Notes under the pieces: model-generated
Told to the model about the DNA's origin: nothing
What the model saw: only the letters and a program-made list of their open reading frames with translations
Databases searched by the model: none
Program-made: the position numbers and the translations under genes
In this document: one piece after another, positions 44,776 to 56,282 of the stretch
How the letters are laid out: each line of letters opens with the position of its first letter
Position numbering within the stretch: the stretch's first letter is position 1
DNA from: Rhyacophila brunnea
Lineage: Eukaryota; Arthropoda; Insecta; Trichoptera; Rhyacophilidae
Assembly (NCBI GenBank): GCA_022495005.1
Contig: JAGYXB010001997.1
Location: forward strand, 1,116,001-1,180,000
DNA: 64,000 nt
Direction of reading: 5' to 3'

Positions 44776-45469
44776 CAGTGGCGAAGACTCCATACTAGGC
44801 GATTATTTGAAGCCTACCTTCTTATGAAAAATATTGTTTAATTGCATATTGAGTTATTTGTATAATCACTTTATACTATATATTCTATAAAATAATTTAT
44901 TTTGCCAACGAGAGATGCCGTATGTGTAGGAATGTATTAATTACACAGATAATAAAATTACAAAATCATCTGCAAAGGTTTTAAAAATTATACGACAGCG
45001 CGCCATCTGTCTTGACATAAATAAAGGTCGGATTATGTTTCAAATAATTCTCATTTTTTTTCAAATGGACTTTACGTCACGTAGCCCCGCCCAGTCTGTC
45101 GAATTGTATGAACTAAAGTAAGCTCCGATCGCAGAGCCTAAAACTAAATAATTAATAATTGAATAATTAAAAAAAATATATTTCTATGGTGTTTAATCAA
45201 ATATTAATAAATAGGTACAGACTGTTTTTAACAATAAAAAGAACTTTTATTTAAAATGATTTTTGATGTGTATAAATGTTTTGAAAAAATACGTACTTAA
45301 TTTAAACTGATCGCTTAATTTTATGTTGTCAGTGAGTTTTTGAAGTTTTATTAAATTAGTGTGTACCTATTCATTACTAGTAATATTGTATTATCTTCAT
45401 ATGTCTCGTATTAGTATACGAGTATACCTCACCAGCCTACCTCTTTCCAAAAGTCATCCTTGGCCACTG
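44776..45469. mobile_element. probable hAT-type element
   Basis: Ends CAGTGGCGAAGACTCC and (right complement) CAGTGGCCAAGGATGAC about 690 bp apart. The nearby words ATAATCAG (44766-44773) and ATAATCAC (45470-45477) look like an 8-bp duplication, but the left one is offset by two bases from the element start, so the border is uncertain. Interior AT-rich, no ORF. Confidence 0.5.
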
Positions 45470-45477
45470 ATAATCAC

Positions 45478-46018
45478 TATTTAGGTCTAGTTTGCATTAT
45501 TACTTATAAGTAGTGACTGCTTGTCCGAGATAAATGATAATATCAACCGAAAAGAAAACAGTATATCATAATAATCTTACAGTAAATAGTAACGTCAAAT
45601 TTGACCTGGTAAATTCAACTTACTAAAATATTCCAAAATTAACACTGAATAAGATATTCAATTTATTTTAAATAGGTACATATTCTTTTTGTATAGAAAG
45701 TCTTTCGTATGTGTACAAATACAAATATTACTTAGGTACCATTACAGACCAGTAGGTACATAAATAAATGTTAAATCTTCTTCCAGGTGTAGTCTTCAGT
45801 GATTTACCAATTAAGCTCACTGAAGCAAGCTCTAATTTGATATTATCGATCACATTTGTATGCCAAAACATGTAAAGTAAGTCAATTGAGGTTGATGGTT
45901 TCAAAATCGGTAATCTCGATATTCTACCATTTTGAGATAATCACAAAAAAAGCCCGCCAAACATATTTACAGCGGCCGGTTTCCTTGACGTAGGTGACGC
46001 AATCGATTCGTCCGAAAA
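45478..46018. other. spacer upstream of a TATA box
   Basis: Mostly featureless; the last 60 bp become GC-richer (CAGCGGCCGGTTTCCTTGAC) before a TATA-like motif. Nothing else supported. Confidence 0.45.
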
Positions 46019-46050
46019 TATAAAAGGGAGCCTCTTACACTTCAAACCTG
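46019..46050 (+). promoter_or_regulatory. candidate Pol II core promoter
   Basis: TATAAAAGG at 46019-46027, preceded by a GC-richer block, with an initiator-like TTCAAAC about 25 bp on (46041-46047). The arrangement fits an insect TATA/Inr core promoter, although the spacing is slightly short. A 40-codon ORF starts at 46101. It may equally be chance or part of an unrecognised element. Confidence 0.35.
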
Positions 46051-46100
46051 ACATAAAATTAATAAATTAAATTATAATTAACGTTTAAAGTTACACGTGC

Positions 46101-46223
46101 ATGGATTTACTGCTGACAGTACGTATTATCGTGGCCATAACAAGACAACGCATTTGTAAAAACGTTTTGTCATGCAAGTTGCAAGATTGCATGCATGAAT
46201 CAAAAAAGTTCGGAAGCTTCTGA
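46101..46223 (+). CDS. candidate small ORF, 40 codons
   Basis: ATG to TGA encodes MDLLLTVRIIVAITRQRICK then NVLSCKLQDCMHESKKFGSF. It has a moderately hydrophobic start, which could be a weak signal peptide although an Arg interrupts it, and three cysteines in the second half. It lies about 55 bp after a TATA/Inr-like motif. No family is recognised, no intron or poly(A) signal is evident nearby, and the length is within chance expectation. It is listed only because of the promoter-like context. Confidence 0.25.
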   Translation: MDLLLTVRIIVAITRQRICKNVLSCKLQDCMHESKKFGSF

Positions 46224-46458
46224 ATTATGATGCGACAGTTGGGATTTTTTTTATCTGCGCCTACACAGTAGAACGATAGTGGTGAACACGTCAGCAAAAA
46301 ACGAACTACACTGCGTAGAGACTCATTTTGAGATTAACCCAATTTCACGACCTGTCCAATAGTACCATAAAATGACAACATCGCGTCTCGCTCACTCTTT
46401 AAGTATGAGATTATGGAGACAGTCAGCACTTTTACATGTAAACAGTTATTGTCAAGAT
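46224..46458. other. no recognisable feature
   Basis: The frame 46372-46581 (+) runs into the next element and is not supported. Nothing else. Confidence 0.45.
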
Positions 46459-46467
46459 AGTTTAAAA

Positions 46468-46799
46468 CGTGTCCGGAAATTTGTACATATGCAGTTTCAC
46501 CGTGAAATGTTGTATCGGAAATATAAATGGTTGTATATTAAAGACCGTCTTATCTCTTTAGGTCGTATAGTACCGAGATAAAATTGAAGTCTAAATAAAA
46601 CACGGTTCTTGTCGGTTTACTTACAGGAAGCCACGTAAACCAATTTTGAAAATAGCCGATATACTGGATTATCTGTTAGATTAGGTTAGATTTTCATTAT
46701 TGAATAAAATTCATGAATTTTGCCAAAATCAGATATGACTGTATAGTATACAGTCATCTCTTTCCGATAAGAAAGCTCACGTACAATTTACATATAACC
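46468..46799. mobile_element. Mutator-type MITE, copy 5, exact 9-bp TSD
   Basis: A 332-bp reverse-oriented copy from CGTGTCCGGAAATTTGTACA to TGTACAATTTACATATAACC, flanked by an exact duplication AGTTTAAAA at 46459-46467 and 46800-46808. It keeps the AGGAAGCCACG core word and a GATTAGGTTAG tract. This copy, together with the one at 1897-2296, fixes the target size of the family at nine bases. Frames at 46713-46996 overlap it and are not genes. Confidence 0.9.
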
Positions 46800-46808
46800 A
46801 GTTTAAAA

Positions 46809-47385
46809 TACTCATTATTGCTGAAAATAAATCCATGCACGTATACAGGCGTTAAAATGCATAGAAAAAAATGTATCGTGCAGCTAATTGAGTTGATAGT
46901 ATCTGAACCTCTGAGGACATTGTGTATGAAATTCCATGACGACCAAGTTGTATTTAAAAGAAAAAAATCATGGCGTATGATAATATATTGAACCAATTCA
47001 AACTTTGGTAGCGTATTCCTCGTGAACTTTTAATAACCCCTTCTTATTATATATGCTAATGGCGGATAAACGACTTGTATTATATTATTAACCGTGAAAT
47101 ATGTTTTGTACTGTGCTCGCTTCCATATTATCTGATTAGAATTATGACAAGAGACGAGAGTTGTCATTATAAAAACATGGCATGCCAAAAACATGGATGC
47201 CGTTAACCGTTTTTAACTTTGCAATATACCTCCGCATATCAGACAGTTCTCAATGGTTAACCTCTACATACATGCTTCTAATAAAAGATATAGTATTAAT
47301 TCCAACGTTAATTAAAGATAAATAATGAGATTTAACCAATACTACTTGAGTTTTTGTGTATTAAGAATCCGACGCCATACTTTCC
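46809..47385. other. no recognisable feature
   Basis: AT-rich spacer. Nothing supported. Confidence 0.5.
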
Positions 47386-47464
47386 AGGTGTAAAGGGGTA
47401 GAGATTAACACTTTGGAGGACGCCTTCACCCGAAGAGGGGTTTTTACAAACCAAACAAACTAAT
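47386..47464 (+). pseudogene. LINE 3' end, family T, copy 2
   Basis: Reads GVEINTLEDAFTRRGVFTNQ then TN and TAA. It matches the 7.93-kb copy at the protein level with mostly conservative changes, consistent with a formerly coding 3' end. 5'-truncated to under 80 bp. Confidence 0.5.
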
Positions 47465-47841
47465 TACGTACCATTGTTCAATTTATAAACATTATCTAAT
47501 AGTATTATATACAAAAATAAAAAATCTTAATATATATATTATGTATTATACAAAAAATATAAAAAAATAATAATAATAATTTATATTATATAAACTAGAA
47601 AAAAAGTATATAATACAACCATATATATACATAATAGATATATTCATAGGGTATATATATATTCATTAGATATAGTCATTTAACTGTCATTTACTTTTGT
47701 TTGTAAGAAAAAAAAAGGCTTTTTTATTTTATTAACCAATACTACAATAAAATCAATTCAATACAAAAAATAAATAAAATAGGAATTGCTTATTAAAATT
47801 TGGGTACAATAATATGAAATTTACAATATAAAAAATATACG
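47465..47841. repeat. very AT-rich low-complexity DNA
   Basis: AT microsatellite-like sequence (AATAATAATAATAAT around 47567-47581, TATATATA runs). No gene or element. Confidence 0.6.
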
Positions 47842-48022
47842 GCCAAGATGTAAAATACGTACGTTGACGCGTGTTGTAGACGCAGGGTATTATTTGATTT
47901 CAATTGCATCCGATTAGAATCACCAATTGAATAAAACAAATCCAATTGGTGATTTTAATCGGATGCAGTTGGAATCAAATTAGACCTGCGTCGACTGCAA
48001 TGCCGTGTGTCTGCACCCTTAG
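47842..48022. mobile_element. short foldback MITE
   Basis: Near-palindrome: left GACGCAGGGTATTATTTGAT, GCATCCGATTAGAATCACCA, against the right complement GACGCAGGTCTAATTTGATT, GCATCCGATTAAAATCACCA. The right end extends to TAAGGGTGCAGACACACGGC, a hAT-like terminus; the left end is more diverged. No clear target duplication. Confidence 0.65.
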
Positions 48023-49344
48023 CTCATGTACGTGACCGAGTCAGGTCCATCTTCACCTTAGATGTGATGGTAGATTGTATGATCCGCTCTCTTAACTCCT
48101 CAATTATTTCTAACCCTTAACTAGGCCCCAGGGACTTATTAATTATAGCAATAATTGTAATGGAATAAATCCTTTATTTATCTGTGAATTATATTATAAA
48201 TGTAGGTACCTATAAAAATTTCAGTGGGTATAAAAAAACTCCTGAAAAACTATGTGGCACTTAGACTATAGATACATCTAGACGCCACCCGTTGCATTGC
48301 TAAATGAAGCCGCGTGCCTTGCGTTTGGTTTGTGAGCGAGCGAACGCATTCGTCTAAAAATGTTCGAGACCATAGACCATTTCGCTAGTGCTCGCCCAAA
48401 GTGCTCGCACTAGACGCTCAGAATTAAAATATAATTTTCTATTTTTTTACGTTATATAGTATTTTTAAGCGGTCAAAATGCAACCATTAGATAAAGATAT
48501 CTATAATTTAAGTTATTTTAAAGAAACACTAGGTTACTGATATTAAAATATATAATAAAATACAAATAAATTATCACGAACATGTATCAACTTACTTATG
48601 AAACATAATACCATCTTCTTTCTTATCAGTACGGCTACCACATTTTAAGACAACACACAGAACCATCTTTTCTACTTAATTAACCAAAAATATTTACCAC
48701 TGACTTTATGTTTAACACAAAAAATATCAATTTTAGCAACACGAGCTCGCAAGTTGTCGACGCTATGTGAAGCGTTTCGCCCCGATTTGATGGCGATACT
48801 TTTGGAAACTGGCTTGTAGCTAGTAGACCTTTTATCTTACTCTAGCACGTGTCGCAGAGATTGTAAGGGTGCCGAATACTTTCTCACTCACACTCATGCA
48901 TCGTTTTTGTTCAGGCCTTGATGTGTGTGGGAAGGATATTACAATGACTAGATTAATTATTAGTCATACTATGCACATACCCAGTATCTACCACAGGAAT
49001 CTATTTTGTTGTGTAAATCGAAGTCATGGAAACAATTTCACTTTTCGTTTTATCATTGATTCAACAAGTCAATAAGATTCTTATTTAAGCTCACACATTA
49101 CTGAAATAGGTAATATCTGAGAATAATTTTATATCACAAATAAACATAATCTTTTTACTTTTGAAAAAATGTTTAAAATTACAATTATAAGAAATATGTT
49201 TTTTTAATTAAACCATTACGAAAAGATAAATAACTATTTTATTTCCAAGATTGTATGACCAGTGAGAATGATATACTATGTAGGTAATTTAGATATTTCG
49301 GATTCATATTCAAATTCAAAATTATTTACATATACATAATGAAT
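48023..49344. other. spacer with GC-richer patches and a possible transposase tail
   Basis: 48040-48110 (-) reads EIIEELRERIIQSTITSKV, which resembles the end of mariner-type DDE transposases, but it is too short to be sure. GC-richer patches at 48280-48420 and 48735-48870 have no clear ends. The frame 48869-49075 (+) has no motif. Confidence 0.35.
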
Positions 49345-49565
49345 TTTATTTTTATTCCGATCCTAAGAAGGTCATAATATGGGCCTCTACAGAGTGGAGG
49401 TTGCAGAGAAATGGACTATAACAACTTGCTCAACCTATTAGGAATAATTATTGAACTCAACATATAACACATTGAATAGCAATATGTAATATTTTGTTTG
49501 TCAGGCTTGGGATTCAAATCCAGGACACGATAGGCCGACGCATTACTCGCTCGGTCATCGTGAAC
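49345..49565 (-). repeat. SINE family S1, copy 4
   Basis: Minus-strand copy: head ATGACCGAGCGAGTAATGCG, B-box region TGGATTTGAATCCCA, CCTGACAAACAAAATATTAC, AACCTCCACTCTGTAGAGG and GGCCCATATTATGACCTTC to a final GGATCGGAATAAA. Directly upstream on the minus strand is a DR1-type block (49565-49640). Confidence 0.8.
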
Positions 49566-50443
49566 TGTACAGATTACAAATTAAGACGTTCGCAAGATGA
49601 CATGAAAAAAAAATAGAAGCAGTATTAGAAAATAAGTATAAAGAGTAAATACAAAAATTATTAAGTAGGTAGGTACATGGAAGTACGCCGAATGAGCTAA
49701 GTGTATCCTAAATTAACATAAACCATTATAGAATAGAGGGCCAATTGAAAACGATACCTACCTCTATTACAGAATTTTAAAAACAGCTATTTATTTAAAT
49801 TCGTATTTTTAACTTTGAAGTATATTTACTCAACTTGTATTAACTTCAAAACTTCTACAATTCATTGTTTCAATACATTTTTAAATCATGTATATATTTC
49901 GTTTCCAATAATAAATAAATAAAAAATATTTACTGATAAAGTAAATACTATGAGAATACATCATTAATTTGAAAACACTTCTGAGAAACTACATAACCAC
50001 TAAAAAAATACCTAAAAAATGCCCTATATAACTGCGACATTTTCAAAAAAAAATTTATAGTGGTTATATATTTCTTGTGTTATATTCGTTGAATAAAAAA
50101 AAATATTTATTATTTTATGATAAAACAAAATCATAGTAACACTCGTAGGACTCAGTTGTGTAAAATTGTCATTAAAAGAGCGATACATCATGAAGCGTGC
50201 CACATGCCAACGACTTTCATTCGACTTTAAATACTTACATTTAGAAGCAAAGGTAGTTCTCTAAGTTACTTAAGAACATAATTAATTATGGTGAAGGGCT
50301 ACCACAAAATAAATCTAAATTTTTCTTCATATATATTTGTTCTCAACCAAACCATATTAATGACGCCAGGAAAATTATATGACGAGTATATTAATTATTC
50401 TTAAATTTGGATGAGTCTTTAAATTGGATTTTTGGTACAAGTC
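49566..50443. other. DR1-type block then AT-rich DNA
   Basis: 49565-49640 carries AAGACGTTCGCAAGATGACA, related to the 3' end at 37.6 kb. The remainder, including A-rich runs near 50040-50110, shows no feature. Confidence 0.45.
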
Positions 50444-50628
50444 GGTTATAGGGAAGCCAGGCGAGAACCGCACTTATTTTCATAGCCGATTTTGGCAAAA
50501 TTCATGAATTCAAGAATGAAAACCTAATCTAACCTAACTTAAAACCTAACTAATCTAACCCAACCTAACAAATAATCCAGTATATCGGCTATTTTCAAAA
50601 TATATTTGCCGCTGGCTTCCCCATAACC
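50444..50628. mobile_element. Mutator-family core as a separate MITE
   Basis: A 185-bp element with ends GGTTATAGGGAAGCCAGGCG and (right complement) GGTTATGGGGAAGCCAGCGG, 17 of 20 identical. Its interior (TTTTGGCAAAATTCATGAAT, a CCTAAC tract, CCAGTATATCGGCTATTTTC) is the same as the core of the Mutator-type copies, but the outer arms are absent. The flanks do not show a 9-bp duplication. Confidence 0.65.
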
Positions 50629-51611
50629 TGACATATACTGGATTTTTTTTATTCAAACCCAAATAATGCACAAAATTCTAGAATGCAATATTCGTGTATG
50701 AATATATTTTTTATTATTTGACATTACAATCTTGTATGGATCTTGGTCGCCTCACGAAATGTTTTCGTAACAGATTTTTGTTGTACCTACGAGAAATGTA
50801 TGTTAGCCACTTGCTGAACCTATTAGATTCATGCTTTGGGTTCAAATATACAATATTATTTTTAAGCGAAATCAGAATTACCTTAACTACGTGTATTTTA
50901 AATATTTTTTAATTCAACACCAAAATATACAAGATTTAAAAATGTAAAATTCGTCATTGAATTCGTTTAAGAATGTAACATTAAAATTTAAAAAGTTAGT
51001 TGCCAATATTAACGGAATTTGATAAATACATAATATTAGGAAATCCCAGCATGGATAGTAATATATGACCGGTTAGTTGAATTTTGATAAATTTAATGTG
51101 ATTTCAAGTTCGCTTTGGTTAAAAATCATTATTTTTTTAAAATATGGATTTTTTCAAATTATGTACTTACTAATCATTCTCAATACATCCGGTTCTTACA
51201 AATTAATCAGATTTTTTTTAATCAATAGTTGTACATTTCTTCCTCGCCATAACTCTCAAGACGAAGAATCGTGATCACTCAATAATCTGCTGTCCATTAA
51301 AAGGGTTAGCCGAAAAGCTTATAGACGGAGAACTACGTTTGTTAGCGAGGGTGGGTAAAGGTTAATTAGCGTAAGGTAAAAGAATTTTTAATCAGCTTTG
51401 TCTTATGAATGAATGAATGGTTTACAAAGTACAACGTAAACGTCCGGATTGGTTGAACTCTAACGAGATATACTCATAAAATGCTGGAAACACAAATTGA
51501 TGTTGGTATATAACTTAAAAATGATTCATTATAACTTTAATTTATGTGAACATACTTATGTGTTTTAATATAATTTTGAATACCCTTTGTCACCATCTTC
51601 TTAATATTGCA
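50629..51611. other. no recognisable feature
   Basis: AT-rich spacer. Frames 50694-50912 and 51077-51274 (+) are hydrophobic and AT-driven, with no motif. Nothing supported. Confidence 0.5.
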
Positions 51612-52073
51612 TCAGTAAGGTTTTCTCTCTCAATTCATTACTATGCTATGGAAGTATGGACGCTAAACCAAGAGATTTCACGGAGACTTGAAGCTTTCGA
51701 GATATGCCTGTATAGACGCTTCCTCAAAATTCCTTGGACTGACCGGGTGACAAATGTTAAAGTTCTCAATCGAATGGGGAAGGACCGAGAAGTTCTACGT
51801 AGTATCAAAACCAGGAAACTACAGTACCTCGGCGACATTATGAGAGGACAAAAGTACAGTATTCCCCATCTTGTCATTCAAGGAAAGGTCAATGGTAAGC
51901 GTAGCAGAGGACGGCGCCGCATTTCATGGCCTAAGAACCTCCGTGATATGTACGAGTGTAGCTCCACTGAACTGTTCCGGATAGGAGATGACAAATCTAA
52001 GATCTTCTTGATGGTGGCCGCCTTCCGCTATAGGAGGCATAATAATAAGAAGGTTTTAAAATTGATTATTTAA
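51612..52073 (+). pseudogene. LINE 3' coding end, family D, copy 3 (open frame)
   Basis: The best-preserved family D tail. Within 51546-52073 the frame reads YYAMEVWTLNQEISRRLEAF (equivalent to YGCETWTL), IPWTDRVTNVKVLNRMGKDR, YLGDIMRGQKYSIPHLVIQG, RSRGRRRISWPKNLRDM and LMVAAFRYRRHNNKK. These are the regions after the RT thumb. The 5' side, RT core and endonuclease are missing; the frame's first codons before about 51612 are flanking DNA. The 3' end has short ATA repeats. It cannot act alone. The minus frame at 51641-51877 is a shadow. Confidence 0.85.
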
Positions 52074-52741
52074 CTTGATTTGGTGGTACTCGTGTTAATA
52101 GTTTAAAGCGCACCCCTGTAAAATTGACATTGGCAGTAATTTGGCAAACGACAAATGATATCGTAATGATTAACAATCTATTTGCATCATTTGCGAATGT
52201 AAAGCTGTCTCGTCGTAGGAATTATTTTAATGTCATTTTCGTGGTTCACTTCTGAAAAGGTACGGAGACAAAGACGCACGTCGGTGACGATTCTTTGTTC
52301 GCCACAAAATTGATGGCGTGTTATTGAATATTTAAAGTTTTACGACCGAACGGAACCAGGATAATTCGCGTGTAACCAACATGGACAGCTTTGGCAGTTT
52401 ATAGAATCAGTTGAGAAAAACAGTTTAATTTAATAGCAGCTTTTTGTACTGTAGTGTTGCTCAATATTGATAGGCTACTTAAATAGAATATGAAAGTACG
52501 TAAAACGAGATAATATTTTTTTTCTGAATTCTGAAAGGTCAACGCCACAACTCGTAGCAAATTTACGTAAATTTCATCGCCATGTAATTTATGCCGCGTT
52601 GAACTGTCATTTCGTCCACTCCAGTTATTTGACCATTTGACCAGTTTACCTAATCATTTGCTGCAAGTGCATTATTTTCGATATATTTCACCACAACCTT
52701 AGAACTTCAATCAATATTATTTCCTAGCAGTATTTCCATTG
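52074..52741. other. no recognisable feature
   Basis: AT-rich spacer. Nothing supported. Confidence 0.5.
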
Positions 52742-52743
52742 TA

Positions 52744-53035
52744 AGGGAACAAATCGTCAGCTGAACGTAGATCTATTCTAACTTACATTTGATTTTTTTA
52801 TGATAGAGTTCTTTGAAACGACATACTGAAATAATTTATTATTTTCATGGATAAATAAATTTATGCATCATATTTTAGTAGGATTTTTGATGATAAATAT
52901 GGTTCTAACAGTAATAACCACTAAATAAAAATTTAAAAAAATCAATAAATAGAAGGCTGTTTCAAAAAACTCTTCTGCTAAAGATTTTAAATGTAAGATA
53001 GAATAGTTTTGCATTCAGCTGACAATTTGTTCCCT
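52744..53035. mobile_element. TA-flanked foldback MITE
   Basis: A 292-bp element with ends AGGGAACAAATCGTCAGCTG and (right complement) AGGGAACAAATTGTCAGCTG, 19 of 20 identical. Arms extend about 85 bp (TCTTACATTT, AGAGTTTTTTGAAAC). TA lies at 52742-52743 and 53036-53037. No ORF. Confidence 0.8.
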
Positions 53036-53037
53036 TA

Positions 53038-54204
53038 CAGGCAGAATGATGTAATATTAAAAACGTATATATCCACTACCTCATGGAATAACACACTAAC
53101 TCTAAATTATCAACTTTTCAGGAGAGCAAAAAATAACCATTCAAAAAATGTGTAGCAAAGGCCGTTTATTGTATGCAAATATGATTTAAATTATAATGTG
53201 TATCTTTAAATATCGCATGCAGACAATCAACTTTTGTCTGGCATTAATTTAGGGAATAACAATTTAAACATTTCCACATTATGTTTGACTACTAAAATAT
53301 GACATCTAGATTTGGTGTTATTTTTACCGTGAATATTTTTTATACGGTGTATATATCTAAACTTGTGTTTTTCCACGTAATTATTTTTTTTTCATAAAAA
53401 AAAGTACCACGTAACTTGAGATGGTGTTTTTTTCACGCTAATTCTGAACGATTATCCTAAATATCTTGACTTGTTCTTTTGAATTTTACGAGGAATGATA
53501 TACTATGTGCCCTTAGTGTTTTTTTTTCTTGATGAATTTTTATATACTGTGATGAAATATGAGGAGATTTTTTAATTAAACAATATTTTATCGCAATAAA
53601 CTGTATTTTAACCATATTATTTATATTCAATAGCATATAAATAGTCAAAACATTGAAAAGCAAATATTTAGAACTCACAGACATTTCAATTTCTTTGTTA
53701 ATTTACGTTTCTTTGCTATGAACAGTTGATACAAAAATTAAAACGTATCATTATCTACATTGGCATATTATGTATTACTATAATCTTAAAACATTGAACA
53801 AAAATAGATAGGTACCTACAATAAAAGAATAATAGTTTTATAATACAGGTAAAGATCGGACTGCAAAATTAAATACTTTACAATATTATATACATAAGAT
53901 AGTGCTATAACCGCGAAAGCACCTGACATACAGTAATCTTTTATGGGAACGACTAAATTATATGCTTTTATGGGTAGTATAATAAATAATACATACAGTA
54001 TAATATACCTGCACGTATTACATACAGTAAATAAATACAAATTAAAGAATCAGTGATGTCATAACTCATTAATGATTTATGTTTGTTTTTTTTTCAATAT
54101 AATATAAATATACAGATCAAGGTTTTCTTCAACATATTATTTTGGCTTTCGATGTATCAAATTATGTATAGCAATACCTACTATTACTGAAGAAATATCT
54201 AGAC
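53038..54204. other. AT-rich stretch
   Basis: CAACTTTTCAGGAGAGCAAA at 53110 resembles an internal word of the MITE at 21952-22339 and may mark a fragment. Minus frames at 53457-53684 and 53816-54040 have no motif. Nothing else. Confidence 0.45.
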
Positions 54205-54330
54205 TACACATCGGTGGCGAAGAGTGGAGGTAGGCTATTAAGATGCGATTCAAATAGTGCACACTAAACTTTTTCAGTCAAACGTATTTGTTTTCATTGA
54301 ACTAAGACTACAAAGTATAGATAGTGTGAT
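54205..54330. repeat. solo arm of the GTGGCGAAGGGTGG element
   Basis: CGGTGGCGAAGAGTGGAGGT, TAGGCTATTAAGATGCGATT and TATTTGTTTTCATTGAACTA match the left arm of the element at 14613-15047. No opposite arm is found nearby. Confidence 0.65.
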
Positions 54331-54672
54331 AAAATTCAATTAAACTCTCTCAAGAAAGAAACCTACCAGATATTGTGGTCGTACCATAAAGCAATGATGT
54401 ACAAAATTTAATATAACGCAATATTTTTCGTAGGACATTGAAGTTAATGGTCCCACCAAACCACACCCAGTCTTAATCCGGCGTATCACGTGACCCTACG
54501 TTTTGTTGTGAAGTATCATTTTTTTATAACTGGACATGTCTCAGGAGCAGTTACCCAAGACTAAGTTCACACATAACACTCAAATGCGCTTTGACTGAAT
54601 TTACATGACCTTAAGTTAAGGTACCCATGGGAGAGATGAGCACTTAGAGACAATATTAAAAACAAATTAAAG

Positions 54673-54875
54673 CTAATGCAAAACTCCCGAAAATGAATCA
54701 ATAAAATTGGCGTTTGTGGCGACCAGGTCGGACGGTCCGATGGGCCCAACAGCTGGTTGAACCGACTTGAGCAGCTCTTCCCTTTCCGTATACATTTTAG
54801 GACATTCCCAGATGATGTGGTTTGCATCTTTTATTTCTCCGCCACATGGACATGTTGAACGGGTAACAAGATTTT
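54673..54875 (-). pseudogene. non-LTR C-terminal zinc-knuckle relic
   Basis: An open minus-strand frame ending at a TAG (54673-54675) reads STCPCGGEIKDANHIIWECP, then KMYTEREELLKSVQPA, GPIGPSDLVAT and FIDSFSGVLH. The CxC…HxxxxC arrangement near the C-terminus, followed by a short tail, is the form seen after RT (and often RNase H) in Jockey/I/R1-type LINEs, where it binds nucleic acid. RT is missing, so this is a 5'-truncated copy. The frame at 54567-54827 in the other register is a shadow. Confidence 0.75.
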
Positions 54876-55674
54876 TCGTAAGACAGAATAATCGAAGTAA
54901 ACTAGTAATATTTTATGTAAGTAGTTAGGAACCTATTTTAATTATTAAATTTTAGTTAAGTATGCCATGCGCCTTTTATCGTGTAAACAATAAAATAATC
55001 CAATATTACTACGTAGTCATAGATACGTAAAAATTAGTGCCTAAGTAATAGGAGGTAATTATTGCTCTTATATCCTCAAATGTAAGCCGTTCGCGTAAAA
55101 ACATAGCCTCGATTATAATATAGTCTATAATGAGACTATTTTATAGCCCTTCTGATTTTATGTGACCTCAGTAACATTGATTATGCTAAGTATAAAAATA
55201 TTTTTAATTGATACATTATTTGAACACTATAACTGCACATTTAATGTAATTACTGAGCATAAAATGTCATATATATTAACGGTTTAGTGGTAGGAAACCG
55301 TCCAGTAATAAATTACGGTTTTTAAATAATAAATTGAATACGTATCTCAATACAAATAGTAGTAAACAAATAAAAGCATTGTTATGTAAGTGCACCATTT
55401 GAGTTACTTTAACTAATATTATTATTAAATTGGAAAAAAACAATTACTTGCGCTTTGCAATAATTATGTATACTTACTAAAAGACATAATTTTTGGTTTT
55501 TATTACATCCTTGGCATTATCATTTTATATTCAAATATAGCTTGGAGATCATTAAAATAAACACAACTTGTATATTATTATAAACTACTTGTTTATATGT
55601 TAAAGACTTACTCATATGTAGTTATATTAGTATAAAATACATTGACCAAATGGATGCTTTGAGACAAATACATA
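54876..55674. other. no recognisable feature
   Basis: AT-rich spacer. Nothing supported. Confidence 0.5.
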
Positions 55675-55681
55675 AATAATA

Positions 55682-55765
55682 TAGTGTTACTTCACCGGGA
55701 ATCGAACAAGGAACCCCCGAGTGAGAGCTCAATGGCTTACGCAGTAGACCACAAGTTGTTATCGA
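55682..55765 (-). repeat. tRNA-like SINE head
   Basis: Minus strand: A-box-like TGGTCTACTGCGTAAGCC and B box in TTGTTCGATTCCCGG at tRNA-like spacing. The T-arm stem is imperfect. Probably a SINE head of a family different from S1. The frame at 55684-55911 (+) is its shadow. Confidence 0.55.
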
Positions 55766-56075
55766 ATGCGAATCGAACTTTCATAATTGGACATAGTTAT
55801 GAAGAAAGTAGCCAGTCCACAAAAAAAATGAGATATGATATAGATCAGACGCGAGAAGGTTTTCTCTACGTTCTGCTGAAAATAGCCATGCCGCAAACAA
55901 ATTATTCTTGAAATAAAATACTATTTAAAATTTTACATACATTTTTAATATCATTGTTGATTTCATTTAATATTATTGTGGACTGGCTACATTCTGCATA
56001 ATTACGTTGTTATTAGGATAATAATTATATCAGGGACCGTTTGTATCGTCTGCGCAGTCGTGTCTTTTTGACCTG

Positions 56076-56282
56076 CTACGTCATAACATTGGTTACCTCC
56101 GGTGGTTGCACCAATTCATGGGTGTCAAGGAGTCTTCCGGTATCACAGGTCTTGCGTGTCGTAATACGCTGAGTGTGTTCACCCCATTGAGAAGGCTGTT
56201 CGACAGCTAAATCATCCGGGTCACCATCCTCAAACACCTAAATAATTCCTGGGAGAGTCTGTTGTGTTTGTGCTTGACCCAT
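56076..56282 (-). pseudogene. unidentified coding-like relic, part 1
   Basis: From ATG at 56280-56282 the minus strand reads MGQAQTQQTLPGII, an in-frame TAG, then VFEDGDPDDLAVEQPSQWGE, HTQRITTRKTCDTGRLLD and VQPPEVTNVMT to a TAG. Composition (acidic and polar, few Leu or Phe) differs from AT-driven chance frames. The family is not recognised. It may belong with the block at 56514-56675 on the same strand. Confidence 0.35.

Noticed and set aside
53457..54040. Two hydrophobic minus-strand ORFs that could look like membrane proteins
   Set aside because: Hydrophobicity is expected from AT-rich frames (Ile, Leu, Phe, Tyr codons); no start, promoter or splice context.
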